Of a DNA stretch of 7,767 bases, positions 4,427 to 7,767 are shown in pieces. The DNA is from Deltaproteobacteria bacterium. GTDB taxonomy: Bacteria > Desulfobacterota > DSM-4660 > Desulfatiglandales > Desulfatiglandaceae. The translations under genes were made by a program, and so were the position numbers. Location of the stretch: positions 1 through 7,767 of the forward strand of contig JAFDKD010000111.1 of NCBI GenBank assembly GCA_019307165.1, read 5' to 3'. Every line of letters begins with the position of its first letter. Position 1 is the stretch's first letter. The notes under the pieces were generated by a model. The model was given only the letters and a program-made list of their open reading frames with translations. It did no database searches and had not been told where the DNA came from.

Positions 4427-6232
4427 ATGAAACTCAACATCCCAAACAGGGTCCATATAGCCACTTACGTCCCCCCTTGGATGATCCTTGGTGGCGTGGT
4501 CATTCTCTCGGTCGTTGTTATTCTCCTGGCCGTTCAAAACATCAACCGGGAAAAACGCTACATGTCGCAATTGCTCAGCGAAAAGGCCGGTGCATTGATC
4601 AAGTCTTTCGAGGCCGGGACCCGAACCGGCATGATGGGCATGATGTGGGGAGGGGCGCAGGTACAAACCCTCTTGGAAGAGACCTCGCGCCAGCCGGGAA
4701 TTCTGTATCTCGCCGTAACGGACAAAAAAGGTCGTATCGTGGCCCATAGCGACAGGGATAAAATCGGACGGGAATTTATGGAAAGCGCCGCCCTCCGGGA
4801 CCTGCAACCCGGCGCCGAGGCGCGCTGGCGCTCGACAACGTCTGAAACCGGCCGGCCCTCCTTTGAGGTTTACAGATATTTCAGGCCGATCCTTAAACCA
4901 GGAAAAAACGGGCGGCGCCGGGGCATGGGCCGAGGAATGGGGATGATGGACGGGCGTAACGACTGGTGCCTCCAGTTGGAGCGTTCAGAAAATGAACATA
5001 TCATATTCGTAGGCCTCGAGACCGCCCCATTTGAAGCCGCCCGAAAAGGCGACATCCGAAATGCCGTCATCATCTCCTCGGTCCTTTTGCTCCTGGGGTT
5101 TGCAGGGCTTTTTTCCATGTTCCTCGCCCAGAGTTTCCGCTCCACCAGACGTCTCCTCCGGGATACAAGTGCTTTTGCCTCGAAACTGGTCACCAGCCTC
5201 CCGGTCGGCCTGATTGCCACGGACAGGGACGGGAGGATCGCCTTTTTCAATGACGCCGCGGAAAAGATTACCGGACTCGAAGTGGATGAGGTTCGGGGAA
5301 AGGCCCCCGGAGAGGTCCTTCCCGATCGTCTATGCGGGCTTGCGCCCGCTCTTGAAAAGGGGGCGTCCCTGCTGGAAAGAGAACTGGAATGCGCCTTTTC
5401 ACAGGGAAAAACCGTGCCCGTGGGCGTCATCGCCACCCAGATCCGCAATGACGAGGGGGAATTTGTAGGCAATGTGCTTATCCTGAGAGACCTGGCCGAA
5501 GTGCGCAGGCTGCAGGGTGAAATCCGCAGAACGGAAAAACTGGCGGCCCTCGGCGGGCTGGCGGCGGGCGTGGCTCATGAAATCAGAAACCCGCTCAGTT
5601 CCATCAAGGGGCTGGCCTCCTATTTCGGGAGCAAGTTTTCCGAGGGCAGCGAGGACAAGGAGGTCGCCGGTGTCATGGTTCGCGAGGTGGACCGTCTGAA
5701 CCGTGTGATCAGCGAACTCCTCGAGTTCGCGAGGCCATCGGAACTGAAGCCTGCGCCCACGGACCTCAATGGGCTGTTGGATCACTCCCTGAGGCTGGTG
5801 CAGCAGGATGCGGTGACCAGAAACATCACCATTGACCTGCGGAAAGACGAAAAGGTTCCCCGGGTTTCAATAGACCCGGACCGAATGACCCAGTGCCTGC
5901 TCAATCTCTATCTGAACGCTATTCAAGCCATGAAAGAAGGCGGGCGATTGAGCATCAGAAGCTTGCTCGACGGCGATGGTAATGCAAGCCTGGAGATCGA
6001 GGATACGGGTGAGGGGATCAGACCTGAGGACCTCAACCGGATTTTCGATCCCTATTTCACCACCAAGGATTCGGGGACGGGGCTGGGTCTTGCCATCGTA
6101 CACAAGATCCTCGAAGCCCACGATGCGGGCATAACGGTCAGGAGCACACCGGGCAAAGGCACGGTATTTGCCATATCGTTCAAAAGCGACGCCGGCAAAG
6201 GCGATGAAGGAGGCCGACATGACGCAGGCTGA
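4427..6232 (+). CDS. zraS: ZraS/HydH-like membrane sensor histidine kinase
   Basis: This inner-membrane kinase of 601 residues would sense an envelope signal and phosphorylate the regulator encoded just downstream. Domains: membrane segment 1 (about 17-38), periplasmic sensor (about 39-210), membrane segment 2 (about 213-236), PAS domain (about 246-360), dimerisation domain with H-box His384 (AHEIRNPLSSIKG), and an HATPase with N-box Asn497 (NLYLNAIQAM), G1 (DTGEGI, from 526), F (FDPYFTT) and G2 (GTGLGLAI, from 550). The sensor contains Met clusters (TGMMGMMWGG; GMGRGMGMMDG). I prefer ATG 4427, with AAAGG six bases upstream; TTG 4400 would add nine residues from repeat DNA. It is about 130 residues longer than E. 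coli ZraS, mostly from the PAS domain. The specific metal or stress signal is not readable. Confidence 0.88.
   Translation: MKLNIPNRVHIATYVPPWMILGGVVILSVVVILLAVQNINREKRYMSQLLSEKAGALIKSFEAGTRTGMMGMMWGGAQVQTLLEETSRQPGILYLAVTDKKGRIVAHSDRDKIGREFMESAALRDLQPGAEARWRSTTSETGRPSFEVYRYFRPILKPGKNGRRRGMGRGMGMMDGRNDWCLQLERSENEHIIFVGLETAPFEAARKGDIRNAVIISSVLLLLGFAGLFSMFLAQSFRSTRRLLRDTSAFASKLVTSLPVGLIATDRDGRIAFFNDAAEKITGLEVDEVRGKAPGEVLPDRLCGLAPALEKGASLLERELECAFSQGKTVPVGVIATQIRNDEGEFVGNVLILRDLAEVRRLQGEIRRTEKLAALGGLAAGVAHEIRNPLSSIKGLASYFGSKFSEGSEDKEVAGVMVREVDRLNRVISELLEFARPSELKPAPTDLNGLLDHSLRLVQQDAVTRNITIDLRKDEKVPRVSIDPDRMTQCLLNLYLNAIQAMKEGGRLSIRSLLDGDGNASLEIEDTGEGIRPEDLNRIFDPYFTTKDSGTGLGLAIVHKILEAHDAGITVRSTPGKGTVFAISFKSDAGKGDEGGRHDAG
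6207..6213 (+). promoter_or_regulatory. Ribosome site that fixes the activator start
   Basis: AAGGAGG inside the last codons of the kinase gene lies five bases before ATG 6219. It shows that the activator begins at 6219 and not at the TTG at 6168, and that the two genes overlap by 14 bases, as expected for translational coupling. Confidence 0.85.
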
Positions 6233-7592
6233 TGAAACGGTCATCCTGATTGTCGATGACGATGAGGGTCATCTGACGACCCTCAGGACCATTATCAAGA
6301 GCTGGGGCTACCGTGTGGATACGGCCAACGACGGCGCCCGGGCGGTTGAAAAGGTCGAGAAGACGCTCTTTGACCTGATTCTTATGGACGTCCGCATGGC
6401 CGTCATGAGCGGCATCGAGGCCCTCAAGCGAATCAAGACATACAATCCCGCCATTCCCATCCTTATCATGACGGCCTACTCATCGGTGGAGTCGGCGGTC
6501 GAGGCCTTGAAAACCGGCGCCTACGACTACCTGACCAAGCCCCTGGACTTCGAAGCCTTGAAGCTCACCATCGAGAGGGCCCTCGAACACAAGATGCTGA
6601 AGGCCGAAAACAAGGCGCTCAAGGAAAAAATCCGCTCGGATTTCGACCTGAAAAGCATCATCGGAAAGAGCCGCACCATGAAGGCCCTTATCGACATGGT
6701 GGCCATGATCGCCCCTTCCGAAGCCACGGTGCTCATCAACGGAGAGAGTGGGACCGGCAAGGAATTGATCGCCAGGGCCATTCACTTCAACAGCCCCCGC
6801 AGGGAAGGGCCGCTGATCACGGTGAACTGCGCCGCCCTGACCGAAACCCTGCTGGAGTCCGAGTTGTTCGGCCACGAAAAGGGTGCATTTACAGGCGCGG
6901 AAAAACGGCGGGAAGGCCGTTTCGTGCAGGCGGACAATGGCACGCTTTTCCTGGATGAGATCGGGGAAATGTCGCCTGCCATGCAGGCCAAGCTGCTTCG
7001 CGTGCTCCAGGACGGGGAAGTTCAGCGGGTGGGAAGCGACCGGACGCTCAGGGTCGATGTTCGAGTACTGGCCGCTACCAATCGCGATCTAAAAGCGGAG
7101 ATGGCGGACGGGAACTTCCGCGAAGACCTCTACTACCGGTTGAATGTCGTAAACCTGCAGGTCCCGCCCATGAGGGACCGTATCGACGACATTCCCCTGC
7201 TGGCGCAACACTTCCTCGATATATACGCCCCAAAGAACCGAAAAGAAGTCAAGGGGTTCACCCCCCTGGCAATGGACATGCTGATCAAATACAAATGGCC
7301 CGGAAACGTCAGGGAGCTTGAAAACGCGGTGGAGCGCGCCGTGATCATTCTGGCCGGGGACTTTATCACGGAAAAGGAAATGCCCCTGGCCATTGCCCAA
7401 GCCTACGGCCTGGACGGCGAATCCTCAACGCATCCCCGCCCGGTCGTAGGGACGCAACGGCTGGAAGACATGGAAAAAATGGCGGTCCTGGCAGCCCTGG
7501 AAGACACGGGGGGAAACAAAAGCGAAGCGGCCCGCACGTTGGGCATCACCCGGCGGGCCCTGTACAACAAGATTGAGAAGTTCGGGCTGTAA
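6219..7592 (+). CDS. zraR: NtrC-family sigma-54 activator, ZraR-like
   Basis: This 457-residue cytoplasmic regulator would, once phosphorylated by the upstream kinase, bind enhancers and use ATP to open sigma-54 promoters. Receiver domain (about 6-120): Asp13-15 acid pocket, phosphoacceptor Asp57, Thr85, Lys107. AAA+ domain (about 147-375): Walker A GESGTGKE (175-182), sigma-54-contacting GAFTGA (222-227), Walker B LFLDEIGEM (from 243), arginine-finger region FREDLYYRLNV. Fis-type helix-turn-helix at the end (NKSEAARTLGITRRALYNKI, to residue 454). Length and order are typical. The active-site loop reads DVRMAVMSG in place of the common DVRMPGMDG. It overlaps the kinase gene and is followed by a strong terminator. 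Likely targets are the two sigma-54 promoters upstream of the kinase. Confidence 0.93.
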   Translation: MTQADETVILIVDDDEGHLTTLRTIIKSWGYRVDTANDGARAVEKVEKTLFDLILMDVRMAVMSGIEALKRIKTYNPAIPILIMTAYSSVESAVEALKTGAYDYLTKPLDFEALKLTIERALEHKMLKAENKALKEKIRSDFDLKSIIGKSRTMKALIDMVAMIAPSEATVLINGESGTGKELIARAIHFNSPRREGPLITVNCAALTETLLESELFGHEKGAFTGAEKRREGRFVQADNGTLFLDEIGEMSPAMQAKLLRVLQDGEVQRVGSDRTLRVDVRVLAATNRDLKAEMADGNFREDLYYRLNVVNLQVPPMRDRIDDIPLLAQHFLDIYAPKNRKEVKGFTPLAMDMLIKYKWPGNVRELENAVERAVIILAGDFITEKEMPLAIAQAYGLDGESSTHPRPVVGTQRLEDMEKMAVLAALEDTGGNKSEAARTLGITRRALYNKIEKFGL

Positions 7593-7593
7593 T

Positions 7594-7630
7594 TAATTCT
7601 TTTGCCGTTCAGTGAACGGCAAAAGAATTA
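7594..7630. terminator. Bidirectional intrinsic terminator
   Basis: A perfect 17-bp inverted repeat (7594-7610/7614-7630) with the 3-base loop AGT starts two bases after the stop of the activator gene and ends four bases before the stop of the gene on the other strand. The stem base is AT-rich with T runs and the top is GAACGGC. It fills the 41-base convergent gap, so it most likely ends both transcripts. Confidence 0.85.
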
Positions 7631-7633
7631 TTC

Positions 7634-7767
7634 TCAAGGGTTCAAGGGATAGCTTACAACAAGACTTCGCCCTTTCTCGAACAGCCCGCTTTTCCGCTTC
7701 TGCAGCATGACCGCCACCAGTTCGTCACTGCCGTCGTTGTCCAGGTCCTTGATCGTGTAGTCCGACA
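7634..7767 (-). CDS. C-terminal end of an FG-GAP/VCBS-repeat-type protein (partial)
   Basis: A minus-strand frame enters from the right edge and stops at 7636-7634 (TGA) after 44 readable codons. It contains DYTIKDLDNDGSDELVAVML, with the DxDxDG calcium-loop pattern followed by an EL(V/A)V strand, the hallmark of FG-GAP/VCBS beta-propeller blades in exported proteins. The last 25 residues (QKRKSGLFEKGRSLVVSYPL and so on) form the end of the last blade or a short tail. It is too short for a symbol. The gene is convergent with the activator and shares its terminator. Function in the full protein (binding, adhesion, lipoprotein) is unknown. Confidence 0.75.
   Translation of the reverse strand, partial: SDYTIKDLDNDGSDELVAVMLQKRKSGLFEKGRSLVVSYPLNP

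Overview
The window reads as chromosome of a Gram-negative, sigma-54-using bacterium, most likely of the Desulfobacterota (old Deltaproteobacteria). This is inference: two-component genes of NtrC type, an exported branched-chain-amino-acid-type binding protein, strong GGAGG ribosome sites, moderately GC-rich genes, and long AT-richer gaps filled with short dispersed repeats (CCACGGAT/ATCCGTGG arms, TGGAAT runs, CCCCTCCC hairpins, GA-rich hexamers). No species can be named from the sequence alone.

Layout. 1-792 has no convincing gene; it holds a compound inverted repeat (69-273), several hairpins and a leftward sigma-70-like promoter with a Fur-box-like sequence just upstream (573-628). 793-2088 (-) encodes a secreted type I solute-binding protein with no permease or ATPase beside it. 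2089-2678 is a divergent control gap with repeat debris. 2679-3197 (+) is a receiver-only response regulator. 3198-3351 is a convergent gap with two stacked hairpin structures. 3352-3939 (-) is a Gly-rich exported ZraP/Spy/CpxP-like protein, transcribed away from a sensor kinase (4427-6232, +) and an NtrC-family activator (6219-7592, +) whose reading frames overlap by 14 bases. A 17-bp-stem terminator (7594-7630) separates the activator from the C-terminal end of an FG-GAP/VCBS-type protein entering from the right on the minus strand (7634-7767).

How it works together. The order zraP <- -> zraS-zraR is the arrangement known in Escherichia coli, where ZraS senses envelope metal stress, ZraR activates sigma-54 promoters of both units, and ZraP is a periplasmic chaperone that dampens the response. 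Here the gap between the units carries a consensus-perfect sigma-54 promoter for the zraP-like gene, a weaker sigma-54 candidate for the kinase operon, and a 19-base near-palindrome about 120 bases upstream of the predicted zraP start site, a good position for an activator site. Two features set this version apart: the ZraP-like protein has no histidine at all but has three cysteines in or beside Gly-rich tails, and the sensor domain of the kinase has methionine clusters. The signal may therefore differ from the zinc of the E. coli system. An inverted pair of GA-rich hexamer repeats lies inside the control region.
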